A DNA stretch of 64,000 bases from assembly GCA_035293945.1 (NCBI GenBank), contig DATGLV010000011.1, positions 496,001-560,000 on the forward strand, in the 5' to 3' direction. The notes under the pieces were generated by a model. That model saw nothing but the letters and a program-made list of their open reading frames with translations, was not told the DNA's origin and did not search any database. Source of the DNA: VAZQ01 sp035293945. Lineage in GTDB: Bacteria; Pseudomonadota; Alphaproteobacteria; Rhizobiales; Xanthobacteraceae. Position 1 is the first letter of the stretch. Each line of letters begins with the position of its first letter. The position numbers and the translations under genes were made by a program. Below, in pieces: positions 8,550 through 17,009 of this stretch.

Positions 8550-9074
8550 ATGGCCGATAGCCCCAACAACAACCATGCCGACGCCGGCGAGGTCGACCAG
8601 ATGGCCGCGCGCCACAAGCGCGGCGGCATCTATTTTGAGGACTTCATCGTCGGCCGCCGCTACGAGCACCGCCTCACCCGCACCGTCACGCAGATGGACA
8701 ATATGCTGTTCTCCAACATGACGCTCAACCCGCAGCCGCTGCACATCGACCGTCATTTCTGCGAACGCGAGACCGAGTGGGGGCAGCCGCTGATGAACTC
8801 GCTATTCACCCTCGGCCTCATGATCGGCATATCGGTCAACGATCTGACGGTCGGAACGACCGTAGCCAATCTCGGGATGACCGAGGTCAGGTTTCCACAC
8901 CCGCTGTTCGAAGGCGATTCCGTGCATTGCTCGACCACAATCGTGAGCAAACGCGAATCAAGATCGCGCCCCGGCACCGGCATCGTCGAGTTCGAGCACA
9001 AGGCCTTTAATCAGAACGATGAGCTGGTGGCCGAATGTCGCCGCCAAGCCTTGATGCGGATGCGGGCGCGGTAG
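8550..9074 (+). CDS. MaoC-like enoyl-CoA hydratase
   Basis: The 174-residue protein has the hot-dog fold signature: YFEDFIVGRRYEHR at residue ~28, NPQPLHIDRHFCE with the catalytic Asp/His region, and VRFPHPLFEGDSV. MaoC-type proteins hydrate enoyl-CoA thioesters in the cytoplasm. A GGGAGG site stands 6-7 bases before the ATG. The next gene, 125 bases on, is a CitE-like lyase. This pair recalls mesaconyl-CoA hydratase next to beta-methylmalyl-CoA lyase, but the precise substrate is inference. Confidence 0.75.
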   Translation: MADSPNNNHADAGEVDQMAARHKRGGIYFEDFIVGRRYEHRLTRTVTQMDNMLFSNMTLNPQPLHIDRHFCERETEWGQPLMNSLFTLGLMIGISVNDLTVGTTVANLGMTEVRFPHPLFEGDSVHCSTTIVSKRESRSRPGTGIVEFEHKAFNQNDELVAECRRQALMRMRAR

Positions 9075-9125
9075 ATAGGCATTCCCCCGGATGGGAACAA
9101 AATGCGGTGTAAATATTTTCGTCTG

Positions 9126-9198
9126 CGCATGTCCTTTTCGGAAAACCGGGGTCCACCCCCGATCGGGTCGGGGGCAGGTTTCTTCCGGGACATGCGCT
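9126..9198. repeat. rhizobial-type palindromic repeat
   Basis: The ends GCGCATGTCC and GGACATGCGC are inverted, with TTTTCGGAAAACCGG inside. This resembles the GCGCATGATC...GATCATGCGC repeats common between rhizobial genes. It ends one base before the CitE-like start codon, so that gene's ribosome-binding region lies inside the palindrome. Confidence 0.55.
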
Positions 9199-9199
9199 A

Positions 9200-10081
9200 A
9201 TGCGTTCGCTCCTGTTTGTTCCGGCCGATAGCCCCCGCAAGCTCGCCAAGGCGCTCGGCTCGAACGCCGACGCGATCATCGTCGACCTCGAAGATTCGAT
9301 CGCGCCCGGCGCCAAGGCGGAGGCGCGCGCGAGCAGTGCCGCCTTCGTGCGCGACGCAGTCGCAGTGCCGGAGCGGCCCTTCGTCTGCGTGCGCGTGAAC
9401 GGGCTCGCATCCGGTCTTATCGACGCCGACCTCGCCGCGATTGTGGCGGCGCAACCCGACGCCATCATGCTGCCGAAGGCAGAAGGGGCGGCGTCGATCC
9501 TGCACGCCGACGCAAAGCTTGCCGCGCAGGAAGCGATGCACGGAATTGCCGACGGCCATACCAAGATCATCGCCATGGCGATCGAGAGCGCGGCCGGGTT
9601 CTTTCTCGCCGGCACCATCCGCAGACAAAGCGCGCGGCTGATCGCTCTCTCCTGGGGCGCCGAGGATCTGGCCGCCGAGCTTGGCGCGGAGAGCAACCGC
9701 GACAGCGCAGGACGCTATACGTCACCCTACAGCCAGGCGCGCGACCTCTGCCTGATGGCCGCCGCCGCCGCCGAGGTTCTGCCGATCGAGACCATCTACA
9801 TGGATTATCGCGACAGCGAGGGCCTGCGCCGCGATTGTGCGGAAGCACGCCGCGAGGGCTTTGCCGGGCGCTTGGCGATCCATCCCGCCCAGGTCCCGAT
9901 CATCAATGAAGCTTTCACGCCGACGGAGAGCGCGCTCACACGCGCGCGGGCGATCATCGCCGCTTTCGCGGCAAGCCCGGGCGCCGGCGTCGTCGGCATC
10001 GATGGGGTGATGTACGATCGCCCGCATCTCTTGCGCGCGCAACGTCTCATCGCACGCGCAAAGGGCCTGTCCGGGCCTTGA
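9200..10081 (+). CDS. HpcH/HpaI-type CoA ester lyase (CitE-like)
   Basis: The 293-residue protein shows all main family blocks: RSLLFVPADSPRKLAKA at the start, DAIIVDLEDSIAPGAK (metal ligand Asp/Glu), IMLPKAEG, IAMAIESAAGFF, SWGAEDLAAELGA and LAIHPAQVPIINEAF. Such enzymes reversibly cleave malyl-CoA, beta-methylmalyl-CoA or citramalyl-CoA by Mg-dependent aldol chemistry. Its length is normal for the family. The neighbouring MaoC hydratase suggests a joint step in acyl-CoA conversion. The start codon directly follows a palindromic repeat, so translation may be affected by RNA folding. Confidence 0.8.
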   Translation: MRSLLFVPADSPRKLAKALGSNADAIIVDLEDSIAPGAKAEARASSAAFVRDAVAVPERPFVCVRVNGLASGLIDADLAAIVAAQPDAIMLPKAEGAASILHADAKLAAQEAMHGIADGHTKIIAMAIESAAGFFLAGTIRRQSARLIALSWGAEDLAAELGAESNRDSAGRYTSPYSQARDLCLMAAAAAEVLPIETIYMDYRDSEGLRRDCAEARREGFAGRLAIHPAQVPIINEAFTPTESALTRARAIIAAFAASPGAGVVGIDGVMYDRPHLLRAQRLIARAKGLSGP

Positions 10082-10120
10082 GCCGCGACCGTCGCACACT
10101 CCGGCTTTTGTCTGGAACGA

Positions 10121-10140
10121 TCCCGGGTCGAAGCCCGGGA
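10121..10140. repeat. REP-like palindrome
   Basis: TCCCGGGTCGAAGCCCGGGA has 7-bp arms. It belongs to the same family as the units near 3160 and 26513. It sits between convergent genes, 40 bases after the CitE-like stop and 5 bases before the stop of the next minus-strand gene. Confidence 0.6.
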
Positions 10141-10145
10141 CAAGA

Positions 10146-10646
10146 TCAGTACTGATCCGCCGGCACCCAGGTCGTGTAGGCGGCGGCGACCATCTCGGTG
10201 CGGGCAACCGTGCCGTACTGGGGCGGGATGACCTCACGCACCAGATGCGGCGGCTCGATCATGACGGTGCGCGCGACCGTCGCGTACTGCGCCGGAACCT
10301 GTACCGCCTGCAAGGCCTCGCGACCGCAGCTGCAGGCCGACTGCCAGGTTTGAGTCGCCGGCGCAACCATCACGGTCTCGTTGATGGTGCCGTAGCGCGC
10401 AGGAACGCGATGCATGACCACGCGCGCGGGCGCGACCTCGACCGTCTCATACACCGTGCGGTACTGCGCCGGCACGGTCTCGAGCCGGTAGCAGGGACTG
10501 CAAGGATTGACGATCGGCGCGGCGCAGGCCCCGCAGGGAGCGATCACCGGAGGCGCGCAGGAACCGCAGCCGGCCTCGGCGGCGCCGACGAGAAACGGCA
10601 CAGCACTCACGGCAACAACAAGCGCCGAAACTCTGATCCGCGACAT
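10146..10646 (-). CDS. secreted Tyr/Val repeat protein, function unknown
   Basis: The 166-residue product starts with a signal peptide (MSRIRVSALVVAVSAVPFLV, then GAAEAG), followed by a Cys-rich segment (GCGSCAPP, CGACAAP, CSPCYR). Four copies of a unit like VPAQYxTVxxTVxV follow, at roughly 25-30 residue spacing; the last is IPPQYGTVARTEMV. The protein should be exported. Repeat proteins of this sort occur in rhizobia but their role is not known to me. The frame is open 16 codons further upstream, but ATG 10646 begins the signal peptide. Confidence 0.6.
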   Translation of the reverse strand: MSRIRVSALVVAVSAVPFLVGAAEAGCGSCAPPVIAPCGACAAPIVNPCSPCYRLETVPAQYRTVYETVEVAPARVVMHRVPARYGTINETVMVAPATQTWQSACSCGREALQAVQVPAQYATVARTVMIEPPHLVREVIPPQYGTVARTEMVAAAYTTWVPADQY

Positions 10647-10958
10647 ATGATTTTTACCCCACTGGCTTGAAACAAAGCTGCGGCGCGAATGCACCGGCCC
10701 GAACCGCGTCGATGCTAGCGGGCAGCGTGAGGGCGAACAACAAAAGAGCAGAATTTACCTTACGAAGCGCTGTCGATGCTTGGTCAACAAACAGTTCTTT
10801 TTGCGCAGATTTGTATTGTGGGCAACGCGCCTGCGCGAGAACAGCCGGGCGCTCCGGGCGCATCAGCGCGTTGCGCACGCGCCGCCGAAATCCGTGCGGA
10901 CAAAATCGCTGCGCGCCTTGCGCCGTCAGCTTTCCGCTGCAGGCGGTTACGCCGACGC
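10647..10958. other. 312-bp gap, no supported gene
   Basis: Short plus-strand frames exist here, but they have Arg/Ala-rich shadow composition, no ribosome-binding site and no recognisable motif. The segment just upstream of the secreted repeat gene is relatively AT-rich (around 10735-10815) and could hold its promoter. I see no RNA gene. Confidence 0.4.
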
Positions 10959-11426
10959 TTACGAGCCCTCCGGCTTGGCGCCGTACACTTTATCTGGATC
11001 GAAGGCTTTCTCGGCGTCGCGAAATTCAAGTGCGACTCCGGCGTCCCCTTTGAGCGGCACGGCACGATAGAAGCAGGAGCGGCGACCCGTGTGACAGGCG
11101 CCCTCGCCATGCTGCTCGACCTTGATCCAAAGCGCATCTTGATCGCAGTCGACCCGCATCTCGACGATGCGTTGCACGTGGCCTGAGGATTCTCCCTTTC
11201 GCCACAGGCGCCCGCGCGAACGGCTGAAGTACCAGGCTTCCCCGCTGGCGATGGTCTTGGCAAGCGCCTCGGCATTCATGTGCGCCACCATCAGCACCTC
11301 GCCCGAGCTCGCGTCGGTGGCGACGCAGGTCAACAGGCCTTCGGCGTCGAACTTGGGCGCAAAGCTTGTGCCCTCCTCGATCTCCTCGGCCGAGCCGCGT
11401 GACGCAAAGGCGGGTTGATCACCCAA
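10959..11426 (-). CDS. hisI: phosphoribosyl-AMP cyclohydrolase
   Basis: The 155-residue protein matches HisI throughout: VLMVAHMNAEALAKTI, AWYFSRSRGRLWRKGESSGH, and the metal-binding VDCDQDALWIKVEQ followed by GEGACHTGRRSCFYR. It opens the ring of phosphoribosyl-AMP in histidine biosynthesis in the cytoplasm. It is the monofunctional form, without a HisE domain, as usual in alphaproteobacteria. It starts 3 bases after the folE stop, so folE and hisI are probably cotranscribed. Confidence 0.92.
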   Translation of the reverse strand: MGDQPAFASRGSAEEIEEGTSFAPKFDAEGLLTCVATDASSGEVLMVAHMNAEALAKTIASGEAWYFSRSRGRLWRKGESSGHVQRIVEMRVDCDQDALWIKVEQHGEGACHTGRRSCFYRAVPLKGDAGVALEFRDAEKAFDPDKVYGAKPEGS

Positions 11427-11429
11427 AGC

Positions 11430-12086
11430 TTACCGTTCGCGCACCAGGGCGATGAAGCGCGCCTGCTGGTCGGGATTGTCGCGGAATGAGCCGGAGAACT
11501 GCGTGGTAATGGTCGAGGAGCCCGGCTTCTCCACGCCGCGCAATGACATGCACATATGCTCGGCTTCGAGCATGACGGCGACCCCGCGCGGGTTGAGGAT
11601 TTCCTCGATCGCGGTCGCGATCTGCGAGGTCATGTGCTCTTGGGTCTGCAGCCGCCGCGCATAGACGTCGACGAGCCGCGCGAGCTTTGACAAGCCGACC
11701 ACCCGCTCGACCGGCTTATAGGCGATGTGCGCCTTGCCGAGGAACGGCATCATGTGGTGCTCACAATGGGAGTTGAAGCCGATGTCACGCACCAGCACGA
11801 AATCGTCGTACTTGCCGATTTCCGCGAAGGTGCGGTCAAGCAGCTCGGCCGGGCATTCTCGGTAACCGCGATAGAGCTCCTCGTAGGCGTCGACCACCCG
11901 GCGCGGGGTGTCGATGAGGCCTTCGCGCTCGGGACGATCGCCCGCATAGGCGATCAGCGTACGAACCGCTGCCTCCGCCGCCTCGCGCGAAGGGCGTTCC
12001 GCCGGCGGCTCGGGTGCCGCCCGCACATGATCTGACAGCGCGTCCGATGGTGTGGCCTTGGGCCAGGGCTTAACGACAGCGTCCAT
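11430..12086 (-). CDS. folE: GTP cyclohydrolase I
   Basis: The 218-residue protein carries the FolE signatures: REGLIDTPRRVVDAYEEL, GFNSHCEHHMMPFLGKAHI with zinc ligands Cys and His, and CMSLRGVEKPGSSTITTQF near the end. It converts GTP to dihydroneopterin triphosphate, the first step of folate (and queuosine-type) synthesis. The N-terminal ~35 residues are a variable, Pro/Ala-rich extension. It begins an apparent folE-hisI operon and is divergent from the NifU-like gene, with 235 bases between them. Confidence 0.93.
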   Translation of the reverse strand: MDAVVKPWPKATPSDALSDHVRAAPEPPAERPSREAAEAAVRTLIAYAGDRPEREGLIDTPRRVVDAYEELYRGYRECPAELLDRTFAEIGKYDDFVLVRDIGFNSHCEHHMMPFLGKAHIAYKPVERVVGLSKLARLVDVYARRLQTQEHMTSQIATAIEEILNPRGVAVMLEAEHMCMSLRGVEKPGSSTITTQFSGSFRDNPDQQARFIALVRER

Positions 12087-12321
12087 GACGGTCTCTCCGT
12101 TCGACCGGTCCCGCTACGAGACCGGGTGTGTCACCGGGGCGGCCGCATCGGCCGGCTGCACCTCGCGGGCCCAGAGCCCAGCGCAACCTCCGGACGCCGC
12201 ATTCCCAAAATTACATGGCTCCGCACCGGCGGAGCCGGCAGGCCTCCCTCACCTGCTCGCAAGGGCGAACCAGTCCCTATATATTCGTTCAAATGCTGCT
12301 GGCAATAATGACCTGAAGCCC

Positions 12322-12771
12322 ATGCTGAACGACGTCTACAACCGCCGAATCCTGGAGCTCGCCGGAAATATCCCCCGCCTGGGGCGGCTCACCGATGCCG
12401 AGGCCAGCGCCACCGCGCATTCCAAGCTATGCGGGTCGACGGTGACGGTCGACCTCAAAATGCATGGCGACGAGGTGACGGACTTCGCCCATGACGTCAA
12501 GGCCTGCGCGCTCGGCCAGGCCTCGTCCTCCATCATGGCGCGCAACATCATCGGGGCGCGGGCCCAGGAGTTGCGCGATCTGCGCGAGACCGTTCGCCGC
12601 ATGCTCAAGGAAAACGGCGCCCCACCCGAGGGCAGGTGGAGCGATATCGCGGTGCTGGAGCCGGTGCGCGACTACAAGGCGCGACACGCGTCCACGCTGT
12701 TGACCTTCGATGCGGTGGTCGATGCCATCAATCAGATCGAGGCCAAGCGCAGCGCAGTCGCCGCCGAATAG
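12322..12771 (+). CDS. NifU/IscU-like iron-sulfur scaffold protein
   Basis: The 149-residue protein resembles the N-terminal domain of NifU: LNDVYNRRILELAGNIPR, a first Cys in SKLCGSTVTVDLKM and a second in VKACALGQASSSIMA. These cysteines assemble Fe-S clusters before transfer. The usual third Cys of IscU is not evident, so it is a divergent member of the kind often seen next to folE and yidD in rhizobia. The frame is open far upstream, but ATG 12322 begins the conserved region. The ribosome-binding site is weak. Confidence 0.75.
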   Translation: MLNDVYNRRILELAGNIPRLGRLTDAEASATAHSKLCGSTVTVDLKMHGDEVTDFAHDVKACALGQASSSIMARNIIGARAQELRDLRETVRRMLKENGAPPEGRWSDIAVLEPVRDYKARHASTLLTFDAVVDAINQIEAKRSAVAAE

Positions 12772-12781
12772 GAAGAGCGGA

Positions 12782-13120
12782 ATGCATGCGACGGGCACGA
12801 GCGCTGTATCGAAGCTCCTGACGGCGTGCGCCTTCGGCGCCGCGCTTGTGCGGAACGCGGCTGCGGCTGACTGCGCGGCCGAAGAGGCGACGCTCAGCAG
12901 GGACCAAGCCGAGCTGCCCCGCCTCGAGGTGGCTTCGCCGGCGGACCGACCGATCACCTGCATTACGCTCGAGACCATCATTGCGTTCGCGGCCCGTCTC
13001 AAGAGCCATGTCGCGCATTGCCCGGCCTCAAGCTACGCCCCATTTGCCTCCGACTGGGAGAAAATTCGGCTCGACTATGCGACCCGCTTCACCCGAAAGC
13101 GCTGCAAGCACAGCTTGTGA
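12782..13120 (+). CDS. small secreted protein, function unknown
   Basis: The 112-residue product has an N-terminal hydrophobic segment (KLLTACAFGAALVRNAAAA) that fits a signal peptide. The mature part holds four cysteines, which could form disulfides. A good site (GGAAGAGCGGA) stands directly before ATG 12782, 10 bases after the NifU-like stop, so the two are probably one transcript. I recognise no family. Confidence 0.55.
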   Translation: MHATGTSAVSKLLTACAFGAALVRNAAAADCAAEEATLSRDQAELPRLEVASPADRPITCITLETIIAFAARLKSHVAHCPASSYAPFASDWEKIRLDYATRFTRKRCKHSL

Positions 13121-13157
13121 CGTGCCGGCCGCGCAGCAGACGATCCGCCGGCGCCTG

Positions 13158-13451
13158 ATGGATTTGCCGCGCCGCGCCGCGCGCGGTCTGGTCCTCCTCT
13201 ATCGCCTCACGCTGTCGCCTCTCATCGGCTACGAGTGCCGGCATCTGCCCACATGTTCGGTCTATGCGGACGAGGCGCTCGCCCGTTTCGGGCTATGGGC
13301 GGGCGGCTGGATGACGCTGGCACGGCTTTGTCGCTGCAATCCCCTGGGCACGTCCGGCCTTGATCTCGTCCCTGATACTGCCCCGCCCGGCGCGCGCTGG
13401 TATCTGCCTTGGCGCTACGCGCGCTGGCACGGCACCAATCCCGGCCTTTGA
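13158..13451 (+). CDS. yidD: membrane protein insertion efficiency factor YidD
   Basis: The 97-residue product has the YidD core: LVLLYRLTLSPLIGYECRHL, then PTCSVYADEALARFG, WAGGWMTLARLCRCNPLG, and DLVPDTAPPG near the end. YidD is an amphipathic membrane-associated protein that helps YidC-dependent insertion. ATG 13158 is used; a GTG at 13122, just 1 base after the previous stop, is also in frame and would give translational coupling. The gene is 131 bases upstream of thrS on the same strand. Confidence 0.85.
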   Translation: MDLPRRAARGLVLLYRLTLSPLIGYECRHLPTCSVYADEALARFGLWAGGWMTLARLCRCNPLGTSGLDLVPDTAPPGARWYLPWRYARWHGTNPGL

Positions 13452-13581
13452 CCTCGTCACGGCGCTGGTATATGCGAGTGGCCCCCGGCGCGGTCGGGAT
13501 GAGGTAGGATTCCTCTGATATTTCTCGACCTTGCCGAATAACGCTTACCTGCATTCGTAGGCAGCGAGTGAGCAAAGGAGC

Positions 13582-15531
13582 ATGATGATGGTCGCGCTGA
13601 CCTTTCCCGACGGCGCACGTCGGGACTATCCCAACGGCACCACCGGTCTCGATATCGCCAAAGGCATCTCGCCATCGCTTGCCAAGCGCACGGTCGCGAT
13701 GGCGCTCGACGGCATCGTCACCGACCTCGCCGATAGAATCGAGAAGGATGCCAGAATCGAATTCCTCACCCGCGAAGACCCGCGCGCGCTCGAGCTGATC
13801 CGCCACGACTGCGCCCATGTGCTCGCCGAAGCGGTGCAGACGCTCTGGCCCGGAACGCAGGTCACCATCGGCCCGGTGATCGAGAACGGCTTCTATTACG
13901 ACTTCTTCCGCAATGAGCCGTTCACTCCGGAGGATTTCGCCGCGATCGAGAAGAAGATGCGGGAGATCATCGCCCGCGACAAGCCGTTCACCAAGCAGGT
14001 TCTCTCGCGCGAGGAGGCCAAGCGCCTGTTCCGCGACAAGAACGAGCTGTTCAAGGTGGAGCTCGTCGACGCCATCCCAGCGGGCGATGAGATCAAGATC
14101 TACGCCCAGGGCGACTGGTTCGATCTCTGCCGCGGGCCACACATGACCTCGACCGGCAAGATCGGCCAGGCGTTCAAGCTGATGAAGGTCGCCGGCGCCT
14201 ATTGGCGTGGCGATTCCAACCGCGAGATGCTGTCGCGAATCTACGGCACCGCCTTTGCCAAGCAGGAAGAGCTCGACGCCTATTTGAAGCAGCTCGAGGA
14301 GGCGGAAAAGCGCGACCACCGTCGGGTCGGCCGCGAGATGGATTTGTTCCACTTCCAGGAAGAAGCGCCGGGATCGGTGTTCTGGCACCCGAAGGGGTGG
14401 ACCCTGTTCCAGTCGCTCGAGCAGTACATCCGCCGCCGCCAAGCGGAAGCCGGATATGTCGAGGTCAATTCCCCGCAGCTCATGGATTCACAGCTGTGGG
14501 TCGCCTCCGGCCACATGCAAGCCTATGGCGATCTCATGTTCCTGACCGCCAAGCGCGAAGACGATGAACGCGTCTACGCGGTCAAGCCCATGAACTGCCC
14601 GGGGCATATCCAGATCTTCAAGAATGGGCTCAAGTCCTACCGCGACCTCCCTCTGAAAATTGCCGAATTCGGCAAAGTGCATCGCTTCGAGCCGTCCGGC
14701 GCGTTGCACGGGCTCATGCGCGTGCGCGCCTTCACGCAAGACGACGCGCACGTCTTCATCACGGAAAGCCAGATCGCCGAGGAAGTGCTCAAGATCAACA
14801 ATCTCATTCTTTCGATCTACGAGGATTTCGGCTTCCCCGACGTGCATATCAAATTTTCCGATCGTCCGGACAAGCGGATCGGCGACGATGCGGTCTGGGA
14901 TAAGGCGGAGGCCGCCTTGATGCACGCGCTCGAAGCTTCCAAGCGGCCCTGGAGTCTCAACAAAGGCGAAGGCGCCTTTTACGGCCCCAAGCTCGAATAT
15001 GTGCTGCGCGACGCGATCGGCCGCGACTGGCAGTGCGGCACCATTCAGGTCGACCTCAACCTGCCGGGGCGGCTCGGCGCCTTCTATATCGACGAGCATT
15101 CCAACAAGGTCACACCGGTCATGCTGCATCGTGCCATGTTCGGCTCGCTCGAGCGCTTCACCGGCATTCTGATCGAGCACTATGCGGGTCATTTGCCGCT
15201 GTGGCTCTCGCCGCTGCAAGCCGTCGTCGCCACGATCACCTCCGACGCCGACGATTATGCACGCTCGGCAATCGATGCGGCGCGCCGCCTGGGGCTCCGG
15301 GTCGAGGGCGACCTGCGCAACGAAAAGATCAACTACAAGGTGCGCGAGCATTCGCTCGCCAAGGTGCCGGCGCTTCTTGTGGTCGGGCGCAAGGAGGCCG
15401 CCGAGCGCACCGTCTCGGTCCGCCGCTTCGGCAAGGAAGAGCAGCAGGTGATGGGCCTGGATGCAGCGCTCGCGGCGCTTGCCGCGGAGGCGGTGCCGCC
15501 CGACGTGCGACGAATCCGGGCCGCGGCATGA
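13582..15531 (+). CDS. thrS: threonine--tRNA ligase
   Basis: The 649-residue protein has the full ThrRS layout: TGS domain (residues 1-65), editing domain with HDCAHVLAEA near 75 and LCRGPHMTSTG near 180, class II catalytic domain with KPMNCPGHIQIF near 335, FGKVHRFEPSG (motif 2) and GTIQVDLNLPGR, and an anticodon-binding domain from ~540 with LRVEGDLRNEKINYKVREH. It charges tRNA-Thr with threonine. AAAGGAGC precedes the first of three ATG codons (13582). No T-box or leader is evident. The length is normal. Confidence 0.96.
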   Translation: MMMVALTFPDGARRDYPNGTTGLDIAKGISPSLAKRTVAMALDGIVTDLADRIEKDARIEFLTREDPRALELIRHDCAHVLAEAVQTLWPGTQVTIGPVIENGFYYDFFRNEPFTPEDFAAIEKKMREIIARDKPFTKQVLSREEAKRLFRDKNELFKVELVDAIPAGDEIKIYAQGDWFDLCRGPHMTSTGKIGQAFKLMKVAGAYWRGDSNREMLSRIYGTAFAKQEELDAYLKQLEEAEKRDHRRVGREMDLFHFQEEAPGSVFWHPKGWTLFQSLEQYIRRRQAEAGYVEVNSPQLMDSQLWVASGHMQAYGDLMFLTAKREDDERVYAVKPMNCPGHIQIFKNGLKSYRDLPLKIAEFGKVHRFEPSGALHGLMRVRAFTQDDAHVFITESQIAEEVLKINNLILSIYEDFGFPDVHIKFSDRPDKRIGDDAVWDKAEAALMHALEASKRPWSLNKGEGAFYGPKLEYVLRDAIGRDWQCGTIQVDLNLPGRLGAFYIDEHSNKVTPVMLHRAMFGSLERFTGILIEHYAGHLPLWLSPLQAVVATITSDADDYARSAIDAARRLGLRVEGDLRNEKINYKVREHSLAKVPALLVVGRKEAAERTVSVRRFGKEEQQVMGLDAALAALAAEAVPPDVRRIRAAA

Positions 15532-15568
15532 AGCTATGCCTCACTCGCCCGGCCGGGATGACCAAGGC

Positions 15569-15823
15569 TCAGCAGGCCTTGCGGCCCGATCGTGACTTCA
15601 AATGCAGCGACTTGCGCGAAGGGCAGCCCGGCCCGGTATAGGGCGTTATCACCGGCGGCGGCTGATAGGGACCGGGCTGCATGAACCGCTCCACCGGGGA
15701 TTGGGTGAAGCGGTCGCGCTCCCGTCCGGGCATCTCGCTCGAGGGAACCGGAGACGCCGCCAGCGCAATCGGGCTGGCGAACACGAGCAGGAGGCCGGCG
15801 ACCGCGTACGGCAAGGCCTTCAT
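15569..15823 (-). CDS. small secreted protein, function unknown
   Basis: The 84-residue product has a clear signal peptide (MKALPYAVAGLLLVFASPIA, LAA) and a short Pro- and Arg-rich mature part (PGPYQPPPVITPYTGPGCPS). No domain is recognised. It lies convergent to thrS, with 37 bases between the stops, and 44 bases downstream of another secreted protein gene on the same strand, so the two may be cotranscribed. Confidence 0.5.
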   Translation of the reverse strand: MKALPYAVAGLLLVFASPIALAASPVPSSEMPGRERDRFTQSPVERFMQPGPYQPPPVITPYTGPGCPSRKSLHLKSRSGRKAC

Positions 15824-15867
15824 GTTGGCTACTCCGTGCCGACCGGAAATCGATCGGCGCGAGCCGA

Positions 15868-16890
15868 TCAGCGGGTCAAGACCTCGACTTCGCCGTCGAC
15901 CCCGGTGATCACCTTGAATTCGCGCTCAAAGCTCCTGTTATCATTGCGGGCGATGACGCGATAGTCACCCTCCGCCAGGATCACCCGCGGGAATGCGCCT
16001 ATCGATTCCTTGATTACGTCGCCGCTGGGGCTGAGCACCGACCACTGGGTATCGGCAATCGCCTCCCCGCCCTTTTCGTTCACCAGCTTGAGCGTGATGA
16101 TGGCGGCGCGATGGGTGACGGTAGCGTCGGTGAGCTTGCCGGCCTGCACGCGGATATCGGAGCGCACTACCGAATTGGCATCCCCATAATTGGATACGAT
16201 GTGATAGATACCCTCGGGCATCAGCACCATATCGCCGGTCATGACCGATTGCGCGATCGGCCGCTTGTCGCTCGGCTCGAACTGGCTGCCCTTGTAGACA
16301 TCGAAGGAAATCTGCCCCGGCGGGATGCGGGCATCGCCGACGCGCCCCTCGATGCGCAAGCCGCCGGCGGGAATCTCGAACACTTCGCGCGTGGTTTCGC
16401 CGGCGCGCAACTGCACGGCGCGGGTCGCGCTTGCGAGCCCGAAGCCGACGTGGATCACGTAGCCCCCCGGCGGCAGGTTCAGGGTCGGGGCGGGCGCCCG
16501 GTCCTCCTTGAGGAGCCGAAACGCACCGGTCTGGTCCGGCTTGCTGCCGTAAATGCGCCAGACGAGCCCGCCGGTGATCCCCGGCATGTCGTGGCCGAAG
16601 CGTGCGCTGAGCGCCAAGCCAGCCTGCCCGGCCGGTATGCTTGGTGGGAGTGCAGCCGGTGCCGGCGGCAGCGATTGCAACACGGGCCCGCTCGGCGGCG
16701 GGACGCGGTCGCGCGCGGTGGGGTTAGGCGGAGCCAGATTGACTGCCGGTGGCGGTGTCGGCACCTCGCCGGGCGGACGTGGGCCGTCGAAAAACTGAGC
16801 CGCCGCGGGAGGCGCTGCGGCGAGCAGGCACAAGCCAACCGCAAAGACGATTAGGCTCCCGCGGCCGTAACTCATCCCCGCCCGATGCAT
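15868..16890 (-). CDS. secreted protein with beta-sandwich-like repeats, unknown function
   Basis: The 340-residue protein has a signal peptide (LIVFAVGLCLLAAAPPAAAQ), a Pro-rich linker to about residue 80, and a C-terminal region of short beta-rich units such as PTLNLPPGGYVIHVGFG, MVLMPEGIYHIVSNYG and RVILAEGDYRVIARNDN. The 'PxGxYxI' pattern resembles carboxypeptidase-regulatory-like or Ig-like folds found in envelope proteins. ATG 16890 has an AGAAGG site 6 bases ahead. It is divergent from the nitroreductase. Function is not assigned. Confidence 0.6.
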   Translation of the reverse strand: MHRAGMSYGRGSLIVFAVGLCLLAAAPPAAAQFFDGPRPPGEVPTPPPAVNLAPPNPTARDRVPPPSGPVLQSLPPAPAALPPSIPAGQAGLALSARFGHDMPGITGGLVWRIYGSKPDQTGAFRLLKEDRAPAPTLNLPPGGYVIHVGFGLASATRAVQLRAGETTREVFEIPAGGLRIEGRVGDARIPPGQISFDVYKGSQFEPSDKRPIAQSVMTGDMVLMPEGIYHIVSNYGDANSVVRSDIRVQAGKLTDATVTHRAAIITLKLVNEKGGEAIADTQWSVLSPSGDVIKESIGAFPRVILAEGDYRVIARNDNRSFEREFKVITGVDGEVEVLTR

Positions 16891-17009
16891 GGAGCGCCTT
16901 CTTGCCCCAAATCACGGCAAATTCAAGCCACCGTTGTGGAAGCCTCCGGGTCGTGGGAGCGCTGCAGCAATTTGTCACCGGCACGCTGCTTATGCTACGT
17001 CCGGCCACC

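Noticed and set aside
10667..11186. Plus-strand frames upstream of and across hisI
   Set aside because: They lack ribosome sites and motifs and run antisense into a clear hisI.
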